From CACIAM-69d sp001698445 (lineage in GTDB: Bacteria > Cyanobacteriota > Cyanobacteriia > CACIAM-69d), in contig NZ_JAZAQF010000069.1 of the NCBI RefSeq assembly GCF_043235035.1, positions 1 through 64,000 of the forward strand: a stretch of 64,000 nt of DNA, in the 5' to 3' direction. The position numbers and the translations under genes were made by a program. Positions 17,223 through 25,575 of this stretch are shown here, piece after piece. A model generated the notes under the pieces. That model made no database searches, was not told the DNA's origin, and worked only from the letters and a program-made list of their open reading frames with translations. Positions within the stretch are counted from its first letter, which is position 1, and each line of letters begins with the position of its first letter.

Positions 17223-19277
17223 ATGAGTGAGTCGCTTGATTTTTCGACCGTGAGCGATCGACTGCCGCCGCAAAATATTGACGCGGAAGAGTCGATTCTT
17301 GGCGGCATTTTGCTAGATCCGGAAGCGATGAACCGCGTTGCTGAAATTCTGACACCGGAGGCGTTTTATTTAAGTGCCCACCGCACCATTTTTGAAGCCA
17401 TGCGTGAATTGCACGCCCGGGGCAATCCTACGGATTTGCTGTCGGTGACCACTTGGTTGAAGGATCGAGACCTCTTAGAAAAAGTGGGCGGCTCGCAAAA
17501 AATATCGCAACTGCTCGATCGCACCGTTAGCGCAGTCAATATTGATCGCTATGCCCTTTTGATTGCCGATAAATATGTGCGGCGACAACTAATTTCCGTG
17601 GGCGGTGATATTGCGCAGTTGGCATTTGACAATAGGGAAGAGTTGGCAAAATTGCTCGATCGCGCAGAACAGCGCCTGTTTAATATCACCCAATCCAAAG
17701 CCAAAAACGATTTGACTTCTGCGGAGGTGATTCTCTCGGAAGCATTCTTTGAGCTGGAAAGTCGGGCCCTGGAATCTCAGATGCCGGGACTGAGCAGCGG
17801 CTTCTATGATCTAGATGCGATGACTCAAGGATTTCAGCGATCGGATTTGATCATTGTGGCGGGTCGGCCCTCAATGGGCAAAACCAGTTTTGTGATGAAT
17901 GCGGCTCGCAATGTGGCTGCAATTCATAACCTCCCGATCGCCATTTTTAGTCTGGAAATGTCGAAGGAGCAACTGATGTATCGGATGCTCTCCAGCGAAG
18001 CGCAAATTGAAAGCAATCGCCTGCGATCGGGACGGATTAGCGAAAACGAATGGGGGCGGATTGGGTCTGCCATTCAAGGTCTTTCTAACCTGAAGCTTTA
18101 TATTGACGACACAGCGGACATTTCAATTACAGAAATGCGATCAAAAGCCCGTCGCTTGCAAGCGGAACGCGGTGGCGCATTGGGGCTAATTGTGATTGAT
18201 TACCTGCAATTGATGGAAGGAGGCGGAGATAACCGGGTACAAGAGCTGTCAAAAATCACCCGATCGCTCAAGGCCCTAGCTCGGGAATTAAATGTGCCAA
18301 TCCTGGCCCTATCTCAGCTCAGTCGTAGCGTAGAATCACGAACAAATAAGCGACCAATGATGTCGGATCTGCGCGAGTCAGGTTGCTTAACCGGCGATAC
18401 TTTGGTGCTCATGGCTGATAGCGGCCAACGAGTACCCATTCGTCAACTTGTTGGACGAAAAAACTTCTCTGTACTGGCTTTAAATCCAATTACCTGGAAG
18501 CTAGAGTCTAAGCGAGTTAGCCATGCTTTTTCAACAGGAACTAAACCGGTCTTCCGTTTAACCACTCGTCTGGGTCGTCAAATTCGTGCAACGGCTAACC
18601 ATCAATTTCTAACTTTAGATGGTTGGCTGCGACTCGATTGCTTGCAACAGCGCATGAGAATTGCTCTACCGCGCCAGCTTGCCCCGAATCAAACTACGAC
18701 TATCACACAGCCAAAAGTTGCCCTAATGGGTCATCTCATTGGTGATGGTTGTACTCTTCCGCGCCACGCGATTCAGTACAAAACAGTGGATTTAGATTTG
18801 GCAACCGCTGTTCAAGAACTGGCGGTTCAAGTATTTGGCGACGATATCCAAGTACGCATTAAACCTGAGCGAAACTGGCAACAGAATCTCAGTCGTGAGC
18901 GTTTGAATAGAATTGCAGAAGTTCTGGATTCGAGCAGCTTAAAAAATTTGGCTAATAGCGATGTCTATTGGGATGAAGTGGTTTCGATCGAGCCAGATGG
19001 AGAAGAAGAGGTTTTTGATTTAACAGTCCCAGAGCATCACAATTTCGTGGCAAATAACATCATTGTTCATAACAGTATTGAGCAAGATGCGGACTTAATC
19101 TTAATGCTTTATAGAGAGGAGTACTACAACCCAGATACTCCCGATCGGGGAATTGCAGAAGTGTTGCTTACCAAGCACCGTAACGGCCCAACGGGCACAG
19201 TTCGCCTACTGTTTGACTCGCAGTTTACGCAATTTAAAAATATGGCTGGCGGTGGTGGCGGCCGCTTTCAGCCCTAA
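17223..19277 (+). CDS. dnaB: Replicative DNA helicase DnaB containing an intein
   Basis: The frame encodes a 684-aa precursor. The extein parts are typical DnaB: an N-terminal helical domain starting at PPQNIDAEESILGG, Walker A GRPSMGKT near residue 218, Walker B LIVIDYLQLM near residue 323, and DLRESG joined after splicing to SIEQDAD. The intein occupies residues 388-617. Removing it leaves a helicase of 454 aa, the normal length. DnaB forms the hexameric ring that unwinds the replication fork. The insertion point is the same as that of the well-known Synechocystis DnaB intein (after DLRESG, with Ser as the +1 residue). Confidence 0.97.
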   Translation: MSESLDFSTVSDRLPPQNIDAEESILGGILLDPEAMNRVAEILTPEAFYLSAHRTIFEAMRELHARGNPTDLLSVTTWLKDRDLLEKVGGSQKISQLLDRTVSAVNIDRYALLIADKYVRRQLISVGGDIAQLAFDNREELAKLLDRAEQRLFNITQSKAKNDLTSAEVILSEAFFELESRALESQMPGLSSGFYDLDAMTQGFQRSDLIIVAGRPSMGKTSFVMNAARNVAAIHNLPIAIFSLEMSKEQLMYRMLSSEAQIESNRLRSGRISENEWGRIGSAIQGLSNLKLYIDDTADISITEMRSKARRLQAERGGALGLIVIDYLQLMEGGGDNRVQELSKITRSLKALARELNVPILALSQLSRSVESRTNKRPMMSDLRESGCLTGDTLVLMADSGQRVPIRQLVGRKNFSVLALNPITWKLESKRVSHAFSTGTKPVFRLTTRLGRQIRATANHQFLTLDGWLRLDCLQQRMRIALPRQLAPNQTTTITQPKVALMGHLIGDGCTLPRHAIQYKTVDLDLATAVQELAVQVFGDDIQVRIKPERNWQQNLSRERLNRIAEVLDSSSLKNLANSDVYWDEVVSIEPDGEEEVFDLTVPEHHNFVANNIIVHNSIEQDADLILMLYREEYYNPDTPDRGIAEVLLTKHRNGPTGTVRLLFDSQFTQFKNMAGGGGGRFQP
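18384..19073 (+). other. DnaB mini-intein with relic LAGLIDADG endonuclease
   Basis: The element is 230 aa in frame within dnaB. Splicing motifs are intact: block A starts at Cys (CLTGDTLVLM), block B has TANHQFLT, block F reads EVFDLTVPEHHNFVANN, and the C-terminus is IIVHN followed by Ser. One LAGLIDADG-like block remains (ALMGHLIGDGC), but the second motif and most of the endonuclease are gone. Full DnaB inteins of this site are near 430 aa, so this is a natural deletion form. Splicing should work; homing should not. Confidence 0.9.
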
Positions 19278-19399
19278 GTGAAAACTGGCTGAAATCTTAG
19301 CGAATATCTTGAAAGTCTGGTTTTAAACTTTGACTTTGATATTGGCTTGAATATCGGCTTGAATAGCGATCGGGCGGTTGAGGGAGCAATGGCAATTCA

Positions 19400-19738
19400 A
19401 TGACGGTTTATGCCCAAATTTATGCGGTGGTTCAGCAAATCCCCCCGGGCAAGGTGGCAACCTATGGGCAAGTGGCCGAGCTGGCCAACTTGGCGGGTAA
19501 GGCGCGGTTGGTGGGCTATGCCCTGGCGCGGGTGGCGGGGGACGATCGAGACATTCCTTGGCAACGGGTCGTGAATGCGCGAGGGGAAATTTCCTACTCA
19601 CCGTTTCGGCAGGGCAATGATTATTTGCAGCGGGCGTTGCTGGAACGGGAGGGGGTGCAGTTTGATGCGGCCGATCGGGTCAATTTGCGGGTCTATCGGT
19701 GGCGGCCGGGGGAGCCTGATGGGCACACTAGCCTTTAG
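19400..19738 (+). CDS. Alkyltransferase-like (Atl) DNA-binding protein, MGMT family
   Basis: This 112-aa protein is built like the DNA-binding domain of O6-alkylguanine-DNA alkyltransferase. A helix-turn-helix segment (IPPGKVATYGQVAELANLAG) is followed by ARLVGYAL and then PWQRVVNARG. True alkyltransferases have PCHRVV here. The acceptor Cys is replaced by Trp, the hallmark of alkyltransferase-like proteins, which bind alkylated guanine and hand it to nucleotide excision repair. The neighbouring His is also replaced, by Gln, which is less usual. It lies between dnaB and a large membrane protein gene, about 120 bp downstream of dnaB. Confidence 0.85.
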   Translation: MTVYAQIYAVVQQIPPGKVATYGQVAELANLAGKARLVGYALARVAGDDRDIPWQRVVNARGEISYSPFRQGNDYLQRALLEREGVQFDAADRVNLRVYRWRPGEPDGHTSL

Positions 19739-19814
19739 ATTTGGATTCGGAATTTGAACGGTTGAGCAACCGTCGAATGCTGCGTCTTGGGTTGGCTAGT
19801 TTTGGGTTGAAACT

Positions 19815-22433
19815 ATGACGGAGTTGGGGGCAGAGGGGGCACGATCGCAGCTCCAAGCGGGTTTGGCGGCCCTGAAGCAGGGTCAACCGGCGGCGGCGAT
19901 CGCCCCATTGGAAACGGCCAGCGCCACCTTGACGGGGGCAGAGCAGGCTCGGGCCCAGGCGGCTCTGGTGGGGGCTTATCGAGCTATGGGGCAATGGGCT
20001 AAGGCGATCGCCCTTTGTGAATCGCTGCTGAACCATCCCAACCCCCAGGTGCGCCAATGGGCAACCCAAGCGCGATCGCAACTGAAGCCGCCGCCCCCAC
20101 CGCCGCCCACCCCAAAACCCAAAGCCGCCGAGGATCCGGGATTTGTGCCCCTGGAAGCGGGAAATGCGGGATTTGTGCCCCTAACGGATCCCCAGGCGAT
20201 CGGGAAGCGAACCCAGGTGGTGCGGGTGGCGTTGAATCCTCATCCCGGATCGCCAGCCTTGGGGTCTCCAGCCTCAGGATCTTCGGCTTTGGGATCCTCG
20301 CCGGGATCTGCAACGCCGGGATCTGCAACGCCGGGATCTGCAACGCCGGGATCTTCGAGCGCTGACCCGGGAGCGAATCCAGCGATCGCCCCTACAACCG
20401 CACCAACATCCCCATTGAAATCGGATCGTCCCCCAAGTGCCGTAGCCGGTTCCCCACCCTGGTCTCCCAATCCCGATCGCCCGCCGGCCGTGATGGCGGT
20501 GGTGACAACGGTGGAGACGACTGCACCGGAAGCACAGCCTCCGGCGGCGACGGATGCCCAAACCCCCGAACCCTACAGCGTTCAATGGCGCAACGGGGGC
20601 CGAGCCGATCGCCGCACTGCTTTGACCCCAAGGCCTTGGGGACAGCGGTTGGTGAGCCAGGCGATCGCGATCGTGCTTTTGGCCTGGATTGTGCAACAGT
20701 GTGCCCTGTTGGGAACCGCCACCTATAACAAACTGCTGGATTGGCTGTCGGTTTTGTTGCCTTGGTTGCCGATTTGGGGAGAGGCCACGCCCTACATCAC
20801 CGATGATCCCTCGGTTTCGGCTTGGATCGCCTTGGGGCTACTGTTTTTGGGGTTGCCCTGGCTGTTGGATGAGGTGATGCACCGTTGGGGCAGCCAAGCG
20901 CGCAAGTTCTCAGAACTGTCTGCCCAGCGGCCGGAAACGGCGCGCCTGTTGCAGCGACTGGTGCGATCGCGCAATCGCCCGGTTCCTTATCTCCGGTTGC
21001 TAACCACGGATCTGCCGGTGGTGGTGGTCTATGGTTGGTTGCCGGCCCAGGCCCGCCTAGCCATTAGTCAAGGGGCGATCGATGGTCTGAGTGATGGAGA
21101 ACTGGCAACTTTGGTGGCCGCTCAATATAGCCAAATTGATCGCGGCGACAGCGCGATCGCCAGTTGGGCCACGGTGGTGTTGCTGCTGCCCTATGGTTTG
21201 CATCAATGGGCGGCGCAATTGGCGGAAACCTGGCAGCTTTGGCCCGCCAAGCTGGGGGCAGTGGGTTTGTCGGCCCTGGCCTATGGGCTGTATCGGGTGG
21301 AGCGTTGGGCCCTGTTTGGTTGGAGTCGATCGCGCCAGGCCGAAGCCGATCGGCTCGGGGCCGCCGAAACGGGGGATCCCAATGCCCTGGCGCGGGCCCT
21401 GGTTAAGTGCAGTGCGGCAGTGGCGGAACAGGCGATCGCGAACCAGGCCCTATCCCCTTGGTTGGTGGCGATCGAGCTGTTGTTGCCCTTCAGTCCCACC
21501 TGCGCCGCCATTGAAGGCAGCTTCCACCCGATCGCGCCCCCCGAACCCCTGTGGGCCTGGGGCCGACGCAATCCCTATCGCACTTGGCTCCAGCTCAATC
21601 ACACCCATCCACTCACGGGCCAGCGAATGGCCACCCTGGCGGAATTAGCCGTGCGCTGGCGATTGGAACCGGAATTTGAAGCCAGCGATCGAGCGGCCCA
21701 AGACCAACAAAAACGCTATCTGCCGCCCTTGCCCCGGGCCCGCCCCCTGCGACCCACCACCCCTCAAACCCTGTGGCTACAGTCCGGGCCTTGGGTGGGC
21801 ATGGTGGCCGGCGTGGGGGTGGCGCTGCTGCTGTGGGTGATCGGGGGATTGGGGCGGCTGTTGAACCACCCGATCGGCTGGATGTGGGCCGATCGCTCCC
21901 TACTGTGGGGCCTGGCCTGGATGGGTTGCGGACTAGGGATTTTCCTGCGGCTGAATGCCTTCTTTCCAGAAATTCGCGGCCGCTTACCCCTGATCTTTAA
22001 TGCGGATGGGCCGCCCTTGGCCAGCGCCTTGGCCGAACCCAACGCCCTCCCGATCGATGCGGTGATGGTGAAAGTATCAGGACGACTCCTGGGGCGATCG
22101 GGCTGGGCCAATGGACTGTGGCAAGATCTGTGGCTACAAACCCCCAGCGGCCTCTTGCCCTTGCACCTGGCCAGTCGTTGGGGTTGGCTGGGAACCTTGA
22201 TCCGTCAAAGTCGCCAAGAACTTCCGATCGGCAGCCCCGTGATGGTCACCGGTTGGCTGCGGCGGGGCGGCATTCCTTGGATCGACGTGGAAAGCCTGAA
22301 TCTTGTGCAGGGTCGGCTTACCAGCACCACCAGCCTGGTTTCACCCGATGCCCATCCCTTGCGATCAGTGCTCCTGGGGGCGATCACCGTGGCCATCGGT
22401 TTCAGTATTCTGATGCGCTATCGCTGGTTTTAG
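19815..22433 (+). CDS. TPR plus M48-like membrane protein without the zinc motif
   Basis: The protein has 872 aa. Residues 1-95 look like two or three TPR-type helices (GLAALKQGQPAAAIAPLE). A proline/serine/glycine linker with a GSATP triplet repeat follows, then membrane helices around residue 285, then a region laid out like an M48 (HtpX) peptidase. In that region the HExxH position reads LVAAQYSQI, so all three key residues are changed (to Ala, Gln and Gln). The downstream EADRLGAAETGDP and HTHPLTGQRMATL segments of the family are kept. A second membrane pair and a soluble C-terminal domain close the protein. It is best read as a pseudoprotease of the inner or thylakoid membrane; its role is unknown. 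Confidence 0.7.
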   Translation: MTELGAEGARSQLQAGLAALKQGQPAAAIAPLETASATLTGAEQARAQAALVGAYRAMGQWAKAIALCESLLNHPNPQVRQWATQARSQLKPPPPPPPTPKPKAAEDPGFVPLEAGNAGFVPLTDPQAIGKRTQVVRVALNPHPGSPALGSPASGSSALGSSPGSATPGSATPGSATPGSSSADPGANPAIAPTTAPTSPLKSDRPPSAVAGSPPWSPNPDRPPAVMAVVTTVETTAPEAQPPAATDAQTPEPYSVQWRNGGRADRRTALTPRPWGQRLVSQAIAIVLLAWIVQQCALLGTATYNKLLDWLSVLLPWLPIWGEATPYITDDPSVSAWIALGLLFLGLPWLLDEVMHRWGSQARKFSELSAQRPETARLLQRLVRSRNRPVPYLRLLTTDLPVVVVYGWLPAQARLAISQGAIDGLSDGELATLVAAQYSQIDRGDSAIASWATVVLLLPYGLHQWAAQLAETWQLWPAKLGAVGLSALAYGLYRVERWALFGWSRSRQAEADRLGAAETGDPNALARALVKCSAAVAEQAIANQALSPWLVAIELLLPFSPTCAAIEGSFHPIAPPEPLWAWGRRNPYRTWLQLNHTHPLTGQRMATLAELAVRWRLEPEFEASDRAAQDQQKRYLPPLPRARPLRPTTPQTLWLQSGPWVGMVAGVGVALLLWVIGGLGRLLNHPIGWMWADRSLLWGLAWMGCGLGIFLRLNAFFPEIRGRLPLIFNADGPPLASALAEPNALPIDAVMVKVSGRLLGRSGWANGLWQDLWLQTPSGLLPLHLASRWGWLGTLIRQSRQELPIGSPVMVTGWLRRGGIPWIDVESLNLVQGRLTSTTSLVSPDAHPLRSVLLGAITVAIGFSILMRYRWF
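20308..20352. repeat. In-frame 15-bp tandem repeat, three copies
   Basis: Three exact copies of a 15-bp unit (ATCTGCAACGCCGGG) lie inside the linker of the M48-like protein and encode repeated GSATP pentapeptides. The flanks carry further degenerate copies (SPALGSPASGSSALGSSPGS). The unit is a multiple of three and keeps the frame, so copy-number change would only lengthen the linker. Confidence 0.8.
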
Positions 22434-22675
22434 GGGCGAGTTTTACTGGCTTGGCCGCCCTGACCAAGCCTCTTGTAATCAAAACACCGGTAACTCGATC
22501 GGGTATCTGGACTTTTGGATCGACATGGGTTATTCTCAGAGGCGATTTAATCTCCGGTAAACCGACTGATTTACTGGAAATTCAATTCGGGGCGTACAAT
22601 CACCCCACCCCCGATTTTTTTACCCCACCCTGCGACCCACGCTTAAACAGGGTTAATTGCAAGGAGTTTTGCATC

Positions 22676-23794
22676 GTGACTGTGCCTTTTCGCTTAAATC
22701 GCCCCAGCCGCCGCCGCCTGCTTGCCTGCTTGGGCATGGGTTTGCTCGCGAGTGGGATGATTTCCGCCTGCACTGGCTCCAACAATCCCAACGCCAACGG
22801 CTCCCCGGCTGCCGGTAGCTCGCCCGCGACGGGCACACCAGCGGCCAACGCATCGGCTGCCAATAACGAACCGGTCGAAATTACCTTGGTGTCCTATGCC
22901 GTGACCCGATCGGCCTATGAAAAAATCATTCCGCTCTTTGTCGAAAAGTGGCAAAAAGAACGGGGCCAAACGGTCAAAATTAACCAAAGCTATGGCGGTT
23001 CTGGTTCCCAAACCCGTGCCGTAATCGATGGTTTGGAAGCGGATGTGGTGGCCCTGGCGTTGGGGCAGGATGTGGAAAAAATTGAAAAGGCCAAGTTAAT
23101 TGAACCCGGTTGGCAACAGGAAGCACCGAACGACGCGATCGTGCACAAGTCCGTGGTGGCCCTGGTGACCCGGCCGGGCAACCCCAAGGGCGTGAAAGAT
23201 TGGCCCGACTTGGCCAAGCCGGGTTTGAAGGTGATTACCGCCAACCCCAAAACCTCGGGCGGGGCCCGTTGGAACTTCCTGGTGCTGTGGGGCGCGGTGA
23301 CCCAAACGGGCGGCACGCCGGAGAAGGCGGAATCCTTCGTGAAGTCGGTGTATGCCAATGTGCCGATTTTGCCTCGGGATGCGCGAGAAGCCACGGACGT
23401 GTTTTTGAAGCAAAACCAAGGCGATGTGCTGATTAACTACGAAAACGAACTGCTGTTGGCCCAAGCCAAGGGCCAAAAGGTCGATTACGTGGTTCCGGCG
23501 ACGAATATTTCGATCGATAGCCCCGTGGCCGTGGTGGATCAGGTGGTGGATAAACGGGGCACTCGGGAGGTGGCGGAAGCCTTCGTGAAGTTCCTTTACA
23601 CCCCCGAAGCCCAAAAAGCCTTTGCGGAAGCAGGGTTCCGTCCGATCGACCCAGCCATTGAAGCGCAGTTTAGCGATCGTTTTGGCAAGGTGACCAAACT
23701 CTTTACGGTTAAGGAACTGGGTGGCTGGGATGCCATCCAAAAGCAGTTCTTTGCCGATGGAGCCATTTTCGACAAGATCCAAACCAAGCAATAG
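22676..23794 (+). CDS. sbpA: Sulfate ABC transporter substrate-binding lipoprotein
   Basis: The protein is 372 aa when started at GTG 22676, chosen because AAGGAG lies nine bases upstream and the next residues form a lipoprotein signal (SRRRLLACLG, hydrophobic core, lipobox ISAC with Cys32). The mature part begins after an Asn/Ala/Gly-rich linker and has the SbpA/CysP pattern: EITLVSYAVTRSAYEKIIP, then SYGGSGSQTRAVIDGLEADVV, then TANPKTSGGARWNFL. It binds periplasmic sulfate for the CysTWA permease. No cysT, cysW or cysA is next to it, so the permease must be encoded elsewhere. Confidence 0.93.
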   Translation: MTVPFRLNRPSRRRLLACLGMGLLASGMISACTGSNNPNANGSPAAGSSPATGTPAANASAANNEPVEITLVSYAVTRSAYEKIIPLFVEKWQKERGQTVKINQSYGGSGSQTRAVIDGLEADVVALALGQDVEKIEKAKLIEPGWQQEAPNDAIVHKSVVALVTRPGNPKGVKDWPDLAKPGLKVITANPKTSGGARWNFLVLWGAVTQTGGTPEKAESFVKSVYANVPILPRDAREATDVFLKQNQGDVLINYENELLLAQAKGQKVDYVVPATNISIDSPVAVVDQVVDKRGTREVAEAFVKFLYTPEAQKAFAEAGFRPIDPAIEAQFSDRFGKVTKLFTVKELGGWDAIQKQFFADGAIFDKIQTKQ

Positions 23795-23888
23795 GTTTTG
23801 GGGGGCGATCGCCCATGGATCTCAACGGCTCCAGCGCGATCGCCCCGCCCCATTCCCACAATCCCGATTTTGGACGGGAGGCAATCCG

Positions 23889-24080
23889 ATGACTGACCCC
23901 ATCCACACCAATTCTCCGGTCACGAATTCCCCGATCGACTCAAAACCGGGGCATCGATCGCAAGTCTGGGTGCGCATCCGTGTGCCCAGTAACTATCGCC
24001 CCGATCCCGTCATTTCCACCTCTTGGGGGGCGATCGACAAGGCCCAGCGGCTAGCCCACTGGATCAAGATTTCGTGCTGA
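23889..24080 (+). CDS. Truncated NIL-domain-like small protein
   Basis: This 63-aa frame begins at an ATG preceded by GGGAGG some ten bases upstream. The middle reads VWVRIRVPSNYRPDPVIS, which matches the opening strand and PVIS segment of cyanobacterial NIL-domain proteins (ferredoxin-like fold, named after the C-terminus of MetN). Normally another 45-50 residues follow. Here the sequence changes abruptly to TSWGAIDKAQ and ends, so the domain cannot fold as usual. It sits 94 bp after sbpA and may be a broken accessory gene. The NIL assignment is from pattern only. Confidence 0.5.
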   Translation: MTDPIHTNSPVTNSPIDSKPGHRSQVWVRIRVPSNYRPDPVISTSWGAIDKAQRLAHWIKISC

Positions 24081-24175
24081 TCATACGATCGCCCATCCCA
24101 AACATGGGTTGAATGTGGCGCTCTCGCCTGAGCTAACGCTTTCTGGTGATTGAGGTTTAGGGGGTAACAGCCAGT

Positions 24176-24289
24176 TCACAGCAGGCGATCGCCAGTCTCG
24201 ATGAACTCTTGGGCCTGTTGGAGCAGCGATCGCGTTAGCTCAGGAGAGAGGTTACTCACCGGGGCATAGTCAGCTTGATGCCGAATGGA
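24176..24289 (-). pseudogene. Remnant C-terminus of a HEPN-domain protein
   Basis: In the -1 frame overlapping the end of the nucleotidyltransferase gene, an open stretch encodes SIRHQADYAPVSNLSPEL followed by LLQQAQEFIETGDRLL and a stop. R..ADY followed by an amphipathic helix ending in EFI...LL is how HEPN-domain proteins end. No start codon or first 90 or so residues exist upstream; the nucleotidyltransferase gene takes their place. This suggests an internal deletion of a MNT-HEPN gene pair that removed most of the HEPN gene. It is not expected to be expressed as a functional protein. Confidence 0.6.
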
Positions 24290-24704
24290 GTTTTAATCCT
24301 TCTTGGCGGATATTGCGCATGAGCATTCCGTTGTTGTTTAAAAAGAAGGATTCATCTAGAAAAATAGGGGCAATTACTACATCATATTGCAAGCAAAGAT
24401 CGCAGATTGGTTGACCCACCAGTTGCAGTTCTGCCCCTAGATCCCGAAAGTCTTTCAGGACGATCGCCACATCAATGTCGGAGTCTGGACGGGCATCGCC
24501 TCTCGCTTGGGAGCCAAAGAGAATCAGGTGAACCAGGCGATCGCCCCAGAGGGTTTGCAATTGGCTTTTGAGCGTTCTGAGCAGTGGGGCTAGGGCTACG
24601 GGAATTGGGGCTGCGGTTGGGGAAGTGTTGCCGCTGATCAGTTGGGTGGGCATCTCACTGACGGGCCCGCCGTCTTCTGTGTCAACAAGGATTGATTGAG
24701 TCAT
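24270..24704 (-). CDS. MNT-type nucleotidyltransferase, orphaned antitoxin-like
   Basis: The protein is about 144 aa from the ATG at 24704; a GTG/ATG further upstream would add 16 residues. The minimal nucleotidyltransferase motif is clear: LILFGSQARGDARPDSDIDVAIVL, with GS, DxD and the later ARG spacing of the family. The C-terminus ends NIRQEGLKL, where MNT proteins normally stop. In complete modules it would AMPylate a HEPN toxin to silence it. Here the HEPN partner survives only as a fragment at 24176-24289, so this copy may be non-essential. It carries an unusual proline/threonine-rich N-terminal extension of about 35 aa. Confidence 0.75.
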   Translation of the reverse strand: MTQSILVDTEDGGPVSEMPTQLISGNTSPTAAPIPVALAPLLRTLKSQLQTLWGDRLVHLILFGSQARGDARPDSDIDVAIVLKDFRDLGAELQLVGQPICDLCLQYDVVIAPIFLDESFFLNNNGMLMRNIRQEGLKLHSASS

Positions 24705-24830
24705 CGTGAGTGCCCAATTGTTCGATTCACAAGTTTTGTACCCAGGTAGCACTGTCTTGGATGTCGGCGCGATTCGCTTCCGGCGGGCTTATGCTAAAAA
24801 ACCAAAGTCTAGCGGCGGCTAGAATCAAGC

Positions 24831-25211
24831 TCAGTCTTGGTCTTGGGAGTCTTGGATCATTTTTTGCACCGTGGTCACTAGTTCTGGAATGTCATGGTGG
24901 CAGGTGTTAAAAATCTGAGCTTCGTCAACATCAAAATAAGTGTGGGCTAGCAAGTTTCTGAGTCCAAAAATCTTTTTCCAGGGGATTTCGGGATATTGAA
25001 TGAGAAATGCTCCTTCTGTTCTTTTGTCAATAGCTTTGAATGCTTCTCCAACCGCAAGCAGCACCATGCAAATAGCATCTAAATTGCTGCGTCCAGCCTT
25101 GGTTGCCAAAAAGTCTTCGGGTTTTGAAATATCTTGCAAGCGATCGGGAATTCGTTCTAGTGCCTCCAAAATCTCCTCTAGTCGTTCTAATAAGATTCTG
25201 CGTTCGATCAT
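24831..25211 (-). CDS. hepT: HepT-like HEPN ribonuclease (toxin)
   Basis: This 126-aa HEPN-domain protein of the HepT/DUF86 family consists of four helices. The catalytic motif RNLLAHTY (RX4HXY) lies near residue 84, in the segment KKIFGLRNLLAHTYFD. HepT toxins cleave RNA and are held inactive by tri-AMPylation of the motif tyrosine by MntA. The partner mntA lies 16 bp upstream on the same strand, so this is a complete two-gene module. All catalytic residues appear intact. A truncated second MNT-HEPN copy lies about 130 bp further downstream. Confidence 0.88.
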   Translation of the reverse strand: MIERRILLERLEEILEALERIPDRLQDISKPEDFLATKAGRSNLDAICMVLLAVGEAFKAIDKRTEGAFLIQYPEIPWKKIFGLRNLLAHTYFDVDEAQIFNTCHHDIPELVTTVQKMIQDSQDQD

Positions 25212-25227
25212 TGATCAATCCTTGTAT

Positions 25228-25575
25228 TTAGACATAAACCGCTTCTTGGTCGATGCGAGCCTTTAGGCGCGGACTGAGGCTTGGTCGGTAGCGCAGAATA
25301 TCAACGGGGCGGTTCAAGAGTTCTGTGAGTTCGAGTTGTAAGGCGACGGTGGCGAGGAGGTTGGGGTAGTCTGTTTGGAAGACAATATCAACATCGCTAT
25401 CGGGGCAAGCCTCACCACGAGCATAGGAACCAAAATACCCTAAGGCTGTCAGGTGAAAGTGTTCGCCCTTCTGTTCTTTAAAGGTTTTTAAGAGGCGTTT
25501 TAGGGTTTCGGTGGGAATGATTTGAGGAAGTGCTGAAGGTTGAGTTTTGGCAAGGTTTGAGACAGTTTCCATCAT
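25228..25575 (-). CDS. mntA: MntA-like minimal nucleotidyltransferase (antitoxin)
   Basis: This 115-aa protein has the GSX10DXD motif: GYFGSYARGEACPDSDVDIVF, followed by ATVALQLELTELLNRPVDIL. Proteins of this size and pattern AMPylate the HEPN partner encoded just downstream. It overlaps the upstream DUF4926 gene by 4 bp (25572-25575), so the three are likely co-transcribed. Start at ATG 25575 or the next Met; both keep the whole domain. The C-terminal RLKARIDQEAVYV is the usual ending. Confidence 0.88.
   Translation of the reverse strand: MMETVSNLAKTQPSALPQIIPTETLKRLLKTFKEQKGEHFHLTALGYFGSYARGEACPDSDVDIVFQTDYPNLLATVALQLELTELLNRPVDILRYRPSLSPRLKARIDQEAVYV

Noticed and set aside
22118..23794. 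558-codon frame reading through from the previous gene into sbpA
   Set aside because: The first 186 codons overlap the membrane protein gene in another frame; a GTG with AAGGAG and a lipoprotein signal marks the real start at 22676.
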